Source of the DNA: Streptosporangiaceae bacterium
GTDB taxonomy: Bacteria > Actinomycetota > Actinomycetes > Streptosporangiales > Streptosporangiaceae
Assembly: GCA_030040475.1 (NCBI GenBank)
Contig: JASHTQ010000770.1
Coordinates: 1-23,842 of the forward strand
DNA length: 23,842 nucleotides
Direction: 5' to 3'
Shown one piece after another: positions 13,079 through 21,312 of this stretch. Made by a program: the position numbers and the translations under genes. The notes under the pieces are model-generated. The model searched no databases. It saw nothing but the letters and a program-made list of their open reading frames with translations, and was not told the origin of the DNA. Each line of letters begins with the position of its first letter. Position 1 is the stretch's first letter.

Positions 13079-14236
13079 CTACGGCCTTTGCCAGCGCCCG
13101 GATGCTCCAGACGGCCCGCGGTTACCGCTGATCCGCTCCAGCGCGTGGCTGATGTCGGCCGGGGCGACGATCCCGGCCAGCTTGCCGTCGGCCAGCACCA
13201 GCGCCCGGCCGTCAGAACACGCGTTGAGCCGCGGCAGCAGGTCGGAGACCGGCTCGTCCGGGGTGGCCGTGGCCACCTCGTCCAGCGGGCAGGCGACCTC
13301 CCGCAGCGTGGTCCGGTCGCGGTCGTCCGCGGGAACGGCGTTGACCCGGCGCACGGTGACCAGGCCCACCGTCTTCCCGTCGTCCACCACGGGGAAGGCC
13401 GAGTGCCGCAGCCACGGCAACAGGTCGTGCTGGAAATGGGCGACGGTCGCCGACGCGGGCACGGTGACCGGGTCGGCGGTCATGATCTCCCGCACCGCGA
13501 CCGTGCGCAGCCGGGACTGCACCACGGCCTGCTGGTTCTCCGCCGTGGCCGCGCTGGTCAAGAACCAGCCCAGGATGACGAACCAGATCCAGCTGTAGTC
13601 GCGCAGCGCCAGCACGAGATAGCCGCCGATCACGAACAGCGCCCACCCGAACACCTGCCCGGACCGGGCGGCCCACATCGCCGCCTTGAGCCGGTCCTTG
13701 GTGATCGCCCACAGGACCGCCTGCAGCAGCCGCCCGCCGTCCAGCGGGGCGGCCGGGATCACGTTGAACACCGCGAGCAGGATGTTGATGCCGCCGAGCC
13801 AGGCCAGCGCCGCCACCACCACGCCCCCCACGCCGGACGTGTGCAGCAGCCAGGCGATCAGCGTGAACACGCCGCCGAGCACCAGACTCGTCAGCGGCCC
13901 GACCCCGGCCAGGCGGACCTCGGCGCCCGGAGTCGGAACCTCGCCCTGCAGCCGGGACACCCCGCCGAGCAGCCACAGCGTGATGCCCTCGACATGGACG
14001 CCGTTCCGCCGCGCCACCAGCGAATGGGCCAGCTCGTGCGCGAGCAGGGATCCCATGTAGGCCACCGCGGTCACGATGGCGGCCAGCACGTATTCCCACT
14101 CCGGCCGGTGCGGCACGTCTGCCGGGAACTGCCCCGCCGCCAGCCCGTAGGCCAGCAGCGCCACGATGAGCAGCACGCTCCAGTTCACGCCGATGCGGAT
14201 CCCGCTTATCCGCCCCAGGCCGAAGCTCTGTCCCAT
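13079..14236 (-). CDS. Site-2 protease family zinc metallopeptidase with CBS domains
   Basis: This is an integral membrane M50 peptidase that cuts substrates within the membrane. From the ATG at 14234-14236 (GGAGGG 5-6 bases upstream) it has 385 residues. Hydrophobic segments lie near 19-35, 48-66, 115-132, 137-157 and 195-228. The zinc-binding HELAH is at 67-71 and the third ligand is in NVIPAAPLDGGR (Asp166). The C-terminal half (about 245-370) holds a pair of CBS domains, which often bind adenosine nucleotides. This matches the Rip3-like M50B subfamily of actinomycetes. No anti-sigma factor is adjacent, so its substrate is unknown. It is divergent from the ABC exporter operon, with a 151-bp shared upstream region. 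Confidence 0.93.
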   Translation of the reverse strand: MGQSFGLGRISGIRIGVNWSVLLIVALLAYGLAAGQFPADVPHRPEWEYVLAAIVTAVAYMGSLLAHELAHSLVARRNGVHVEGITLWLLGGVSRLQGEVPTPGAEVRLAGVGPLTSLVLGGVFTLIAWLLHTSGVGGVVVAALAWLGGINILLAVFNVIPAAPLDGGRLLQAVLWAITKDRLKAAMWAARSGQVFGWALFVIGGYLVLALRDYSWIWFVILGWFLTSAATAENQQAVVQSRLRTVAVREIMTADPVTVPASATVAHFQHDLLPWLRHSAFPVVDDGKTVGLVTVRRVNAVPADDRDRTTLREVACPLDEVATATPDEPVSDLLPRLNACSDGRALVLADGKLAGIVAPADISHALERISGNRGPSGASGRWQRP

Positions 14237-14387
14237 AACGTCCCTCCGGCCAGCGCGCGGCATCCGCTCCGCTACCTAGCCTGCCCGGCCCGCCGCCGGC
14301 CCCCGCATCCGGGTGGTGCGTTCCTTCACCTCACGACCCAGGTAAGTTCGGCCTTGAATGTGCTCCCGGCCGTGAGGAACGCTTGCC

Positions 14388-15371
14388 ATGACACTCGCGA
14401 TCGAGACGGTGGGCCTGGTCAAGAGGTTCGGCAAGACGCTCGCGGTGGACCGCGTGGACCTGGCGGTCCGGCCGGGCATGGTGCTTGGCCTGCTCGGGCC
14501 GAACGGCGCCGGGAAGACCACCGTGGTCCGGATGCTGGCCACGCTGCTGCGGCCCGATGCCGGCTACGCCCGGGTCTGCGGCGCGGACATCGTCAGGCAG
14601 GCCGACCGGGTCCGTGAGCTGATCGGGCTGACCGGCCAGTACGCGGCGGTCGACGAGGACCTGACCGGTTTTGAGAACCTGCTGCTGATCGGGCGGCTGC
14701 TTGAGGTGCCCAGGGCGGAGGCCAGGCAGCGGTCGGTCGAGCTGCTGGAGCGGTTCGACCTGGCCGACGCGGCCGGGCGTTCGGTCAAGACCTACTCAGG
14801 TGGCATGCGGCGCCGGCTCGACCTGGCCGCGAGCCTGGTTCAGCGGCCCGCGGTGCTGTTCCTTGACGAGCCGACCACCGGCCTGGATCCGCGCAGCAGG
14901 CTTGAGGTGTGGGCGATGATCAGGGCGCTGGTCGCCGAGGGCACGACGGTGCTGCTGACCACGCAGTACCTCGACGAGGCCGACCGGCTCGCCGGCGAGA
15001 TCGCGGTCATCGACCACGGGCGGGTGATCGCGACCGGCACCGCCGCCGAGCTGAAGGCCAAGATCGGCCGGCAGACTCTCGACGTGCGCCCGGCCGATCC
15101 GGCGGACCTGACCCGGGTGGTCGGCATCGTCGCCGCCACCGTCGGCCGCGATCCGGTCATGACGGAGGAGGATCCGGGTCTGCTGTCGGTCCCCGTTGAC
15201 GACGCCCAGGTCCTGCCGGCCGTGGTCAGCGGGCTGCAGGCCGAGCGGATCGAGGTCACCGAGCTCGCGCTGCGGCTGGCCAGCCTGGACGAGGTCTTCA
15301 TGGCGCTGACCGGGCACCCAGCCGAGGAAGACCCCGCGGGGGGAGACACGGCCGGGGAAGACGCCCGATGA
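14388..15371 (+). CDS. DrrA-type ABC exporter ATP-binding protein
   Basis: This is the ATPase subunit of an ABC-2 exporter. The 327-residue protein contains Walker A GPNGAGKT (37-44), Q-loop LTGQYAAVDEDLTG (Gln84), signature YSGGMRRRLDLA (from 136), Walker B VLFLDEPTTGLDP (156-168) and TTQYLDEADRL. In the last motif the switch histidine is replaced by Gln193, as in daunorubicin-resistance DrrA proteins. The C-terminal extension after about 230 is also typical of DrrA. GAGGAA lies about 9 bases before the ATG. The gene overlaps the permease gene by four bases (ATGA), showing co-translation. The exported compound is unknown; drug or lipid export is the usual role of the family. Confidence 0.95.
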   Translation: MTLAIETVGLVKRFGKTLAVDRVDLAVRPGMVLGLLGPNGAGKTTVVRMLATLLRPDAGYARVCGADIVRQADRVRELIGLTGQYAAVDEDLTGFENLLLIGRLLEVPRAEARQRSVELLERFDLADAAGRSVKTYSGGMRRRLDLAASLVQRPAVLFLDEPTTGLDPRSRLEVWAMIRALVAEGTTVLLTTQYLDEADRLAGEIAVIDHGRVIATGTAAELKAKIGRQTLDVRPADPADLTRVVGIVAATVGRDPVMTEEDPGLLSVPVDDAQVLPAVVSGLQAERIEVTELALRLASLDEVFMALTGHPAEEDPAGGDTAGEDAR

Positions 15372-16177
15372 CGGTCGGCCCGCAGACCTGGCCGGGCCGG
15401 GCCCGGAGCATGACGCCGGCCCGCGCGCTGCGGCACGCGCTGACGCTGGCGTGGCGGTCGCTGGTGCGGATCAGGCGCAACCCGGAGCAGCTGCTGGACG
15501 TCACGCTGCAGCCGATCGTCCTCGTGACGCTGTTCGTGTTCTTGTTCGGCGGCGCGATCAAGGGCGAGAGCAGGCACACCTACCTGCAGTACGTGCTGCC
15601 CGGCATCATGGTGATGACGGTGGTGTTCGCGAGCGTAGGCACCGGCATCGGGCTGAACACCGACGTCACCAAGGGAATCTTCGACCGGTTCCGGAGCCTG
15701 CCGATCTCCCGGTCGGCCCCGCTGACCGGGACGATCATGGGAGATTTCATCCGCTACCTCGTCTCGGTCGCGATGGTCTTCGCGTACGGGTCGCTGCTGG
15801 GATTCCGGGTCGCCACCAATGCGCTTGCCGCGCTCGCCGGCGTGGGACTGATGTTCGTCTTCGGCTTTGCCATCGGCTGGATCTGGGTGCTCCTCGGCCT
15901 GTACGTGAAGTCCCCGCAGAGCCTGCAGGGATTCGGGTTCATCGTGATGTTCCCGCTCGCGTTCGGCAGCAACGTGTTCATCCAGACCAGCACGCTGCCC
16001 GGCTGGCTGCAAGCCTGGGTCAGGGTCAACCCGGTGACCGCGCTGGCCGGCGCCAGCCGGGGTCTGATGCTGGGCGGGCCGGTCGCGACCCCGGCGTGGC
16101 ACTCCGTCGCCTGGGCCATCGCGATCACCGCCGTCTTCGCGCCGCTGGCAGTACGCCGGTACCGCCGCATCGGCTAG
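15368..16177 (+). CDS. ABC-2 type permease (DrrB-like)
   Basis: This is the membrane partner of the preceding ATPase, encoded with a four-base ATGA overlap. The 269-residue protein has six hydrophobic segments, roughly 50-65, 73-95, 120-140, 148-175, 190-205 and 240-258. It carries the family hallmarks LDVTLQPIVLVTLFVFLFGG, YVLPGIM, IFDRFRSLPISRSAP and RVNPVTALAGASRGLMLG. Two permease and two ATPase subunits are expected to form the exporter. The gene ends 56 bp before the prpE-like gene, which has its own strong ribosome binding site. Confidence 0.94.
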   Translation: MTVGPQTWPGRARSMTPARALRHALTLAWRSLVRIRRNPEQLLDVTLQPIVLVTLFVFLFGGAIKGESRHTYLQYVLPGIMVMTVVFASVGTGIGLNTDVTKGIFDRFRSLPISRSAPLTGTIMGDFIRYLVSVAMVFAYGSLLGFRVATNALAALAGVGLMFVFGFAIGWIWVLLGLYVKSPQSLQGFGFIVMFPLAFGSNVFIQTSTLPGWLQAWVRVNPVTALAGASRGLMLGGPVATPAWHSVAWAIAITAVFAPLAVRRYRRIG

Positions 16178-16233
16178 CTAGGATCGTCTCGTAGGCGAAA
16201 AGGGCGCCTGGACGCGCAGTAAGGAGCGGCGCC

Positions 16234-18120
16234 ATGGGCCGGTATACCGAGGAGTTCCGCCAGAGCATCGAGGATCCCGAGAGGTTCTGGGGCGGCGCCG
16301 TGCAGGGGATCGACTGGTACCGCGAGCCGGCGGCGATGCTGGACCGGTCCAAGCCGCCGTTCTACCGCTGGTTCCCCGGTGGCGTGCTGAACACGTGCTT
16401 CAACGCGGTGGACAGGCACGTTCTCGATGGCCGCGGCGAGCAGGCCGCGCTGATCTACGACAGCCCGGTGACCGGGACCCGCCGGACGCTGACCTACCGG
16501 CAGCTGCTTGACCAGGTCGCGCGGTTCGCCGGCCTGCTGCGGGGCCTGGGCGTCGGCGCCGGCGACCGCGTGGTGATCTACATGCCGATGGTCCCCGAGG
16601 CGGTCATCGCCATGCTCGCCTGCGCCCGCATCGGCGCCGTGCACTCGGTGGTGTTCGGCGGCTTCGCCGCGCCGGAGCTGGCCGCCCGCATCGACGATGC
16701 GGCTCCGAAGGTCGTGGTGTCGGCGTCCTGCGGGATCGAGGTCAGCCGGGTCCTGGAGTACATGCCGATCCTGGAACGGGCCATCGCGCTGTCGACCCAC
16801 AGGCCGTCATCGTGCGTAATCCTGCAGCGCCCGCAGGCGCCCGCGGCGCTGGACGGCGGCCGTGACCTGAACTGGGATCAGGCGCTGGCCGACGCCGAGC
16901 CGGCCGGGTGCGTCCCGGTCGCCGCCACCGACCCGCTGTACATCCTGTACACCTCGGGCACCACGGGCAAACCCAAGGGCGTCGTCCGCGACAACGGGGG
17001 CCACGCGGTCGCGCTGCGCTGGAGCATGCAGCACATCTACGACACCCATCCGGGGGAGGTGTTCTGGGCGGCCTCCGACATCGGCTGGGTGGTCGGGCAT
17101 TCCTACATCGTCTACGGCCCGCTGCTGGCCGGGTGCACCACCGTGCTGTACGAGGGCAAGCCGGTCGGCACCCCGGACGCCGGGGCGTTCTGGCGGGTGA
17201 TCGCGCAGCACCGGGTCAAGACGTTGTTCACCGCGCCGACCGCGTTCCGCGCGATCAAGAAGGAAGACCCGGCCGGCGAACTGGCCCGCAGGTACGACCT
17301 GTCCGCCCTGCGGTACCTGTTCCTGGCCGGCGAACGGCTCGACCCGGAAACCTACCGGTGGGCACGTGAACTGCTCGGCGTCCCGGTGATCGACCACTGG
17401 TGGCAGACCGAGACCGGCTGGGCGATCGCGGCCGACCCGATGGGACTGGACCCCATGCCCACCAAGCCCGGCTCGCCTACCGTGCCGGTGCCGGGTTACG
17501 ACGTGCACGTCGTCGACCCCGTCACCGGGGCCGACGTCCCGCCAGGCGCCACCGGCGACATCGTGGTACGGCTCCCGCTGCCACCCGGCTGCCTGCCGAC
17601 CCTGTGGGGCGATGACCAGCGGTTCGTCGATTCCTACCTGGCCCGCCACCCCGGCGCCTACCTGACCGGGGACGGCGGGTACCGAGACGGCGACGGATAC
17701 CTCTACGTGATGGGCCGCACCGACGACGTCATCAACGTGGCCGGCCACCGGCTGTCCACCGGGGAAATGGAAGAAGTCCTCGCCAGCCATCCCGCCGTCG
17801 CCGAGTGCGCCGTCATCGGCGTCAATGACGAGCTCAAGGGCCAGGTCCCGCGCGGGTTCGTCGTTCTCAAGGCGGGCGTCGACGCCGACCCAGGCGCGCT
17901 CGGCGCCGAGCTGGTCGAACTGGTCCGCGACCAGATCGGGCCGGTCGCCGCGCTGCGCAGGGTCGACGTCATCGCCGCGCTGCCCAAGACCCGCTCCGGC
18001 AAGATCCTGCGCAAGACCATGCGCGGCATCGCCGACGGAAACGACGAGCCCGTGCCGCCCACGATCGAGGACGCCTCGACCCTCGAAGCACTCCGTCCCC
18101 TGCTCACCGACACTAGCTGA
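16234..18120 (+). CDS. prpE: Propionyl-CoA synthetase-like acyl-CoA synthetase
   Basis: This ANL-superfamily enzyme activates a short-chain acid to its CoA thioester through an acyl-AMP intermediate. The 628-residue protein opens YTEEFRQSIEDPERFWGGAV, the typical acetyl/propionyl-CoA synthetase N-terminus. It has the AMP-binding motif YTSGTTGKPKGVV (about 240-252), DHWWQTETGWAIA, LTGDGGYRDGDGYLYVMGRTDDVINVAGHRLSTGE split across the hinge, and the catalytic lysine in PKTRSGKILR (Lys590). Length and motif details resemble PrpE more than Acs, but propionate specificity is an inference. AAGGAG lies about 9 bases before the ATG. No methylcitrate-cycle genes adjoin it. It is convergent with the small gene at 18189 across a palindromic terminator candidate. 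Confidence 0.92.
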   Translation: MGRYTEEFRQSIEDPERFWGGAVQGIDWYREPAAMLDRSKPPFYRWFPGGVLNTCFNAVDRHVLDGRGEQAALIYDSPVTGTRRTLTYRQLLDQVARFAGLLRGLGVGAGDRVVIYMPMVPEAVIAMLACARIGAVHSVVFGGFAAPELAARIDDAAPKVVVSASCGIEVSRVLEYMPILERAIALSTHRPSSCVILQRPQAPAALDGGRDLNWDQALADAEPAGCVPVAATDPLYILYTSGTTGKPKGVVRDNGGHAVALRWSMQHIYDTHPGEVFWAASDIGWVVGHSYIVYGPLLAGCTTVLYEGKPVGTPDAGAFWRVIAQHRVKTLFTAPTAFRAIKKEDPAGELARRYDLSALRYLFLAGERLDPETYRWARELLGVPVIDHWWQTETGWAIAADPMGLDPMPTKPGSPTVPVPGYDVHVVDPVTGADVPPGATGDIVVRLPLPPGCLPTLWGDDQRFVDSYLARHPGAYLTGDGGYRDGDGYLYVMGRTDDVINVAGHRLSTGEMEEVLASHPAVAECAVIGVNDELKGQVPRGFVVLKAGVDADPGALGAELVELVRDQIGPVAALRRVDVIAALPKTRSGKILRKTMRGIADGNDEPVPPTIEDASTLEALRPLLTDTS

Positions 18121-18135
18121 GCACGGACCCCCGGC

Positions 18136-18151
18136 CGTTTCCGCGGAAACG
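18136..18151. terminator. Palindrome between convergent genes, probable bidirectional terminator
   Basis: CGTTTCCGCGGAAACG is a perfect 16-bp palindrome 16 bases after the prpE stop, in the gap between two convergent genes. It lacks a T-tract, which is common for terminators in high-GC actinomycetes. Confidence 0.45.
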
Positions 18152-18188
18152 CGGCATGGGCGCGCGGGCGTCGGCGGCGCAGGGAGAC

Positions 18189-18419
18189 CTAGCCGGATTC
18201 GGTGCTGGCGTCGGCCTCGACGGCTCTGAGCCCGTTGCCGAGGCGCTCGCGAGCCTGCCGGAGCAGATTGAGCGAGTCTGTCGAGGAACTCCGCGGAGCC
18301 GCGCGGTCTGGGTCGGCTCCGTGCTCCTCGATGAGGTGCGCCTGAAGGGCCGCGGCGATTTCATCGGCTGCCTTGAGCGCTTGGTAGATTGCCTCGTCCT
18401 GAGCGGCGTGGTCGGCCAT
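18189..18419 (-). CDS. Small helical hypothetical protein
   Basis: The 76-residue product starts MADHAAQDEAIYQALKAADE and ends EADASTESG. It is predicted to be two amphipathic helices (DEAIYQALKAADEIAAALQA and SLNLLRQARERLGNGLRAVE) joined by a polar loop. I do not recognise a family. The ATG at 18417-18419 is preferred over an open frame back to 18509, because the upstream residues look non-coding and because an operator-like motif shared with the divergent GntR gene ends four bases before this ATG. No clear ribosome binding site is seen. The coding call is moderate: composition and the shared motif favour it, but there is no family match. Confidence 0.45.
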   Translation of the reverse strand: MADHAAQDEAIYQALKAADEIAAALQAHLIEEHGADPDRAAPRSSSTDSLNLLRQARERLGNGLRAVEADASTESG

Positions 18420-18422
18420 GCG

Positions 18423-18507
18423 GCTAACGCTAATACCCGGCGCGGCACCCCGCCTCGCCGCATCCGCGCACGCGCTCAATCTCGGGTATTCCGGATGAAG
18501 CGTTAGC
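18423..18507. promoter_or_regulatory. Divergent operator-like inverted motif pair
   Basis: GCTAACGCT followed directly by AATACCCG (18423-18439) recurs in inverted orientation as CGGGTATT (18483-18490) and AGCGTTAGC (18499-18507), with an 8-base spacer. Read toward each gene, both promoters therefore carry CGGGTATT then AGCGTTAGC. This fits a shared operator for the GntR-type protein encoded at 18544. Confidence 0.5.
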
Positions 18508-18531
18508 ACGCACGGGCGCGCGGCGGGCGAC

Positions 18532-18537
18532 TACACT
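18532..18537 (+). promoter_or_regulatory. Candidate leaderless -10 box of the GntR gene
   Basis: TACACT ends 6 bases before the GTG at 18544, the spacing expected for a transcript that begins at the start codon. No ribosome binding site precedes this GTG. Confidence 0.4.
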
Positions 18538-18543
18538 TCCGGT

Positions 18544-18855
18544 GTGGCTGGTCACCATGAGCGAGTAGATCTCAAGGACGGAAGCATCCGCCGGCGGGTC
18601 ACGGATGATCCGTGGCAGGACCCGTCTGCCTTCCTGCACGTTCACTCCGTGCTCGCGCAGCGGATCAACGGCGGCGAATACCCGGCAGGGGCCAAGCTGC
18701 CCACAGAAACCGAACTAGCCGGAGAATTCGGCTGCGAGCCTGGAGCCGCCGCGCAGGCGCTGCGGGCAATCCAACGAGACGGGCTGGCAAGGAAGGTCCT
18801 CTGGAAAGGCTATTTCTCGTTTGGGCCGACGAGCGCCGCAAAGAATTCCTCCTGA
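18544..18855 (+). CDS. GntR-family winged-helix regulator, DNA-binding domain only
   Basis: The 103-residue protein contains a GntR winged helix-turn-helix at about 32-93: VHSVLAQRINGGEYPAGAKL, then PTETELAGEFGCEPGAAAQA and LRAIQRDGLARKVLWKGYF. The turn GEYPAGAKLPTETELA is diagnostic. No effector-binding domain follows, and only about 11 residues remain after the wing, so it is either a minimal regulator or one truncated at its 3' end. The GTG start is supported by the leaderless -10 box. Its N-terminal 30 residues (DLKDGSIRRRVTDDPWQDPS) are charged and unassigned. The inverted motif pair upstream suggests autoregulation and control of the divergent small gene. The ligand is unknown. Confidence 0.75.
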   Translation: MAGHHERVDLKDGSIRRRVTDDPWQDPSAFLHVHSVLAQRINGGEYPAGAKLPTETELAGEFGCEPGAAAQALRAIQRDGLARKVLWKGYFSFGPTSAAKNSS

Positions 18856-19280
18856 CGGACCCTGAGCTCGCGTTCGTTGCCATTCAGGGCGCCGCCGACC
18901 CCGCCAGTCTCGATGTACACGGATGGTATCCCGATGGAGAACGGGCGCGAGGCTGTCAGATCTGGAGCCTGTTCGCGCTGAGTTCCGGGTACTAGAGTTT
19001 GGTTACCGTTCTTCCTGCGGTGAGGGCACGTGATGACCGTCGATGGCGGGCTGCCGGAGCGCGGCGGCGTGACCGATGCCGCCGCCGGGCTGGCGGGCGC
19101 CCTCGGCGCCTTCGGCGCCGTGCCGGTGCTTTTAATCGCGGCCGCGACGACGCCGCGGGCAGCAAGGCGAATCGACCCGGCACCAGGAAACTGCGCCAGG
19201 CACCGGCGCCAACGCCCCGAGCAGCGCGGCCGCCGGACTGCGTCTTGCGCCAGAGATCTCAACGCCTGGACAGGAGACCG
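18856..19280. other. 425-bp region without a convincing gene
   Basis: This lies between the GntR gene and the S53 peptidase gene. It holds a weak small frame at 19033-19284 listed separately and a GC-rich hairpin GGCGCC-TTC-GGCGCC at 19105-19119 that could be a terminator or leader structure. Just after the GntR stop, short open stretches on both strands (to about 18995) may be decayed coding sequence, but I could not assign them. Confidence 0.45.
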
Positions 19281-19284
19281 ATGA
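19033..19284 (+). CDS. Doubtful small ORF overlapping the S53 peptidase start
   Basis: An 83-residue frame starts MTVDGGLPERGGVTDAAAGL after a GAGGG and holds one hydrophobic stretch (GALGAFGAVPVLLIAAA). Its TGA overlaps the ATGATG of the peptidase gene, an arrangement seen in translational coupling. The second half is Arg-rich and looks non-coding. It could be a leader peptide or simply an open frame in GC-rich DNA. Confidence 0.2.
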   Translation: MTVDGGLPERGGVTDAAAGLAGALGAFGAVPVLLIAAATTPRAARRIDPAPGNCARHRRQRPEQRGRRTASCARDLNAWTGDR

Positions 19285-20873
19285 TGACGACACCCAGGCT
19301 GCGTGCGCGGTTCGGACAACGGCGGCGAAGCGGAGGAAGCGGGACGGGAGGTTCCCGCGCGCTGGCCCTGGTCCGCGTTTCTGCCCTGGCAGCGATCGCG
19401 GCGCTCGGGGCGGGCAGCGCTGCGGTGGCGCCGGTGGCCCTCACCGCGGTGGCTCCGGCGGCCCCGGCGGCCGTCCAGCCGGTCCCGTTTTCGATCGGGC
19501 ACATCGTCAAGGCGGCAGGCAAGACGTCGAAGCCGCCGACCACGGCGGAATGCGAGGCGCAGTACGGCATCCCCTGCTACCAGGTCTTCCAGCTCCAGCG
19601 GGCGTACGACCTGGCCCCGCTGTTCGCCCAGGGGATCGAGGGCCAGGGCGAGACGATCGTCATCGTCGACGCCTTCGGCTCCCCGTCCATCGCCTCCGAC
19701 CTGCGGGCCTTCGACTCGGGAATGGGCCTGCCCAACCCGCCCTCCTTCCAGGTGATCACCCCCGAGGGCCCGATCACGACCAACCCGAAGAACTGCACGT
19801 CCGTGTACAGCCCGACCGGCCCTGACCTGTGCTCCGACTACTACGGCTGGACCGACGAGACGAGCCTCGACGTCGAGTGGTCGCACGCGATGGCCCCGGA
19901 GGCCAACATCCTCCTGGTCGAGACCCCGATGACGGAGACCGAGGGCAGCTACGGGTTCCCGCAGATCGTGGCGGCCGAGAACTACGTCATCGACCACCAT
20001 CTCGGCGACGTGATCTCCCAGAGCTTCGGTGCCAACGAGCAGACCTTCACCAGCCCGAGCCAGCTCGAATCGCTGCGCTCCGCGTACCTCAACGCGGAGC
20101 AGCAGGGGGTGACCGTCCTGGCGGCGAGCGGTGACAACGGCGCGACCGACTTGATCTGCGACCCGAGCTCGGGGTGCGCGAACCCGAACGACGCGACCTG
20201 CTGCTCCGCCACCAGGGCCATCGACTGGCCCGCGTCGGACCCGCTGGTCACGGCGGTGGGCGGCACCCAGCTGCACCTCAACGACGAGGGCTACCGGACC
20301 GCTCCCGACAGCGTCTGGGACGACCTCAGCTCCACGTTCGGGACACCGGGACCCGTCTACACGTCGGGGGCCAGCGGCGGAGGCCTCTCCACGGTCTTCT
20401 CCCGCCCGTCGTTCCAGGACGGGGTGGCGGACGTCGTCGGCGACAGCCGGGGCACGCCCGACATCGCGATGAGCGCCGCGGGCAACGGGTCGGTCGACTA
20501 CTACGACACCACCGACCCGTCGGTCGGCGGCTGGGGGATCGTGGCCGGGACCAGCGAGGCCTCCCCGCTCTTCTCCGGCATCGTGGCCCTGGCCGACCAG
20601 GTGGCGGGGCACAGCCTCGGCTACCTGAACCCGGCCCTGTACGCCATGGCCGAGAGCGGAGAGCCCGACGGCATCGTGCCGATCTCCCAGGGCACCAACA
20701 GCTACACGTTCTGCATCGCCGCCGACGTCGGGAGCAACGGTGCCTGCGCCTCGAGCTCCGACCTGGTGAGCGTCCCCGGCTTCTACGCCAACGGCTCCTA
20801 CAACGACGCGACCGGGTGGGGCACCGTGGACGCCGCCTCGTTCGTTCCGGCCCTGGCCCACTTCGCGGGATAG
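19281..20873 (+). CDS. Secreted S53 family serine peptidase (sedolisin/kumamolisin type)
   Basis: Sedolisins are subtilisin-like peptidases with a Ser-Glu-Asp triad and are usually secreted and active at acid pH. The 530-residue protein has an Arg-rich N-terminus, a hydrophobic signal segment (about 26-62, ALALVRVSALAAIAALGAGS) and then the catalytic domain. The triad is visible: Glu193 and Asp197 in TDETSLDVEW, Ser425 in VAGTSEASPLFSG, with the oxyanion Asp285 in AASGDNGA. The calcium-site region YNDATGWGTVDA lies near the end. Only about 45 residues separate the signal and catalytic regions, so the long pro-domain of kumamolisin is absent. AGGAG lies 4 bases before the ATG at 19281 and 7 before the next ATG at 19284; either may be used. 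It is convergent with the zinc-finger gene at 20902. Confidence 0.93.
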   Translation: MMTTPRLRARFGQRRRSGGSGTGGSRALALVRVSALAAIAALGAGSAAVAPVALTAVAPAAPAAVQPVPFSIGHIVKAAGKTSKPPTTAECEAQYGIPCYQVFQLQRAYDLAPLFAQGIEGQGETIVIVDAFGSPSIASDLRAFDSGMGLPNPPSFQVITPEGPITTNPKNCTSVYSPTGPDLCSDYYGWTDETSLDVEWSHAMAPEANILLVETPMTETEGSYGFPQIVAAENYVIDHHLGDVISQSFGANEQTFTSPSQLESLRSAYLNAEQQGVTVLAASGDNGATDLICDPSSGCANPNDATCCSATRAIDWPASDPLVTAVGGTQLHLNDEGYRTAPDSVWDDLSSTFGTPGPVYTSGASGGGLSTVFSRPSFQDGVADVVGDSRGTPDIAMSAAGNGSVDYYDTTDPSVGGWGIVAGTSEASPLFSGIVALADQVAGHSLGYLNPALYAMAESGEPDGIVPISQGTNSYTFCIAADVGSNGACASSSDLVSVPGFYANGSYNDATGWGTVDAASFVPALAHFAG

Positions 20874-20901
20874 AGCGGGATAGCGGGAGCCGCTGCCGGG
20901 A

Positions 20902-21291
20902 TTACTCCTCGCCGGAGAACCGCTCCCATGCGGACTGCCGGGTGACCTGGAGGGCGGCGCCGATACGCGCCCAGGTCACCCTTCGCCCGCGCAAGATGGT
21001 GACCAGCCGCTGCAGGCTCGCCTCGGTCTGGGCGCCAACCGCCGCGATGCGCGGAAGCAGGTCCAGGATCTGCTCGTCGGTCATCGTTTCCTCCCAGGCG
21101 GGCAGCTGCGTCCCCGGCTCGGACGGTTTGTGCTGCTCGGCCCGGAGGATGTCATTGCACAGCCCGACGCACTCGTTGCAGATGTACACGCCAGGCCCGG
21201 CGATCATCTTCCCGACTTCCGAGCTCGGCTTGGCGCAGAACGAGCAGCGCACGTGAATCGCCGCCGCGGCGGCTTGCGTTTCGCTGGTCAT
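20902..21291 (-). CDS. ClpX-type C4 zinc-finger protein with C-terminal HTH-like region
   Basis: The 129-residue protein has an N-terminal zinc-binding domain like that of ClpX: CSFC (16-19), then [22 protein letters not shown] with Cys38 and Cys41. The AAA+ motor of ClpX is absent. After a linker, the C-terminal half (about 69-129) is helical and ends [20 protein letters not shown] with ERFSGEE, which resembles a helix-turn-helix. Similar zinc-finger/HTH proteins occur in actinomycetes and may be regulators or Clp-associated factors; the role is not established here. The start ATG at 21289-21291 has only a weak GGGAAA upstream. A striking palindromic motif lies 34-50 bases upstream and suggests regulation, perhaps by itself. 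Confidence 0.85.
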   Translation of the reverse strand: MTSETQAAAAAIHVRCSFCAKPSSEVGKMIAGPGVYICNECVGLCNDILRAEQHKPSEPGTQLPAWEETMTDEQILDLLPRIAAVGAQTEASLQRLVTILRGRRVTWARIGAALQVTRQSAWERFSGEE

Positions 21292-21312
21292 GGCGTTTCC
21301 CGTGAGAGCAAC

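Noticed and set aside
12662..14617. 651-codon open frame on the plus strand
   Set aside because: It is antisense to the site-2 protease and part of the kinase-like gene. The product is His/Arg/Gln-rich with no recognisable domain.
14840..16102. 420-codon open frame on the minus strand
   Set aside because: It is antisense to the ABC exporter pair and has arbitrary composition.
18856..18995. Possible gene tail after the GntR gene on either strand
   Set aside because: The minus-strand reading (NGNERELRVRQEEFFAALVG) and the plus-strand reading (LLTDPELAFVAIQGAADPAS) both look somewhat protein-like, but neither has a start, a ribosome binding site or a recognisable family.
18810..20861. 683-codon open frame on the minus strand
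   Set aside because: It is antisense to the S53 peptidase, whose catalytic motifs are unmistakable. Its product is low-complexity Gly/Arg/Val-rich, as expected for the opposite strand of GC-rich coding DNA.
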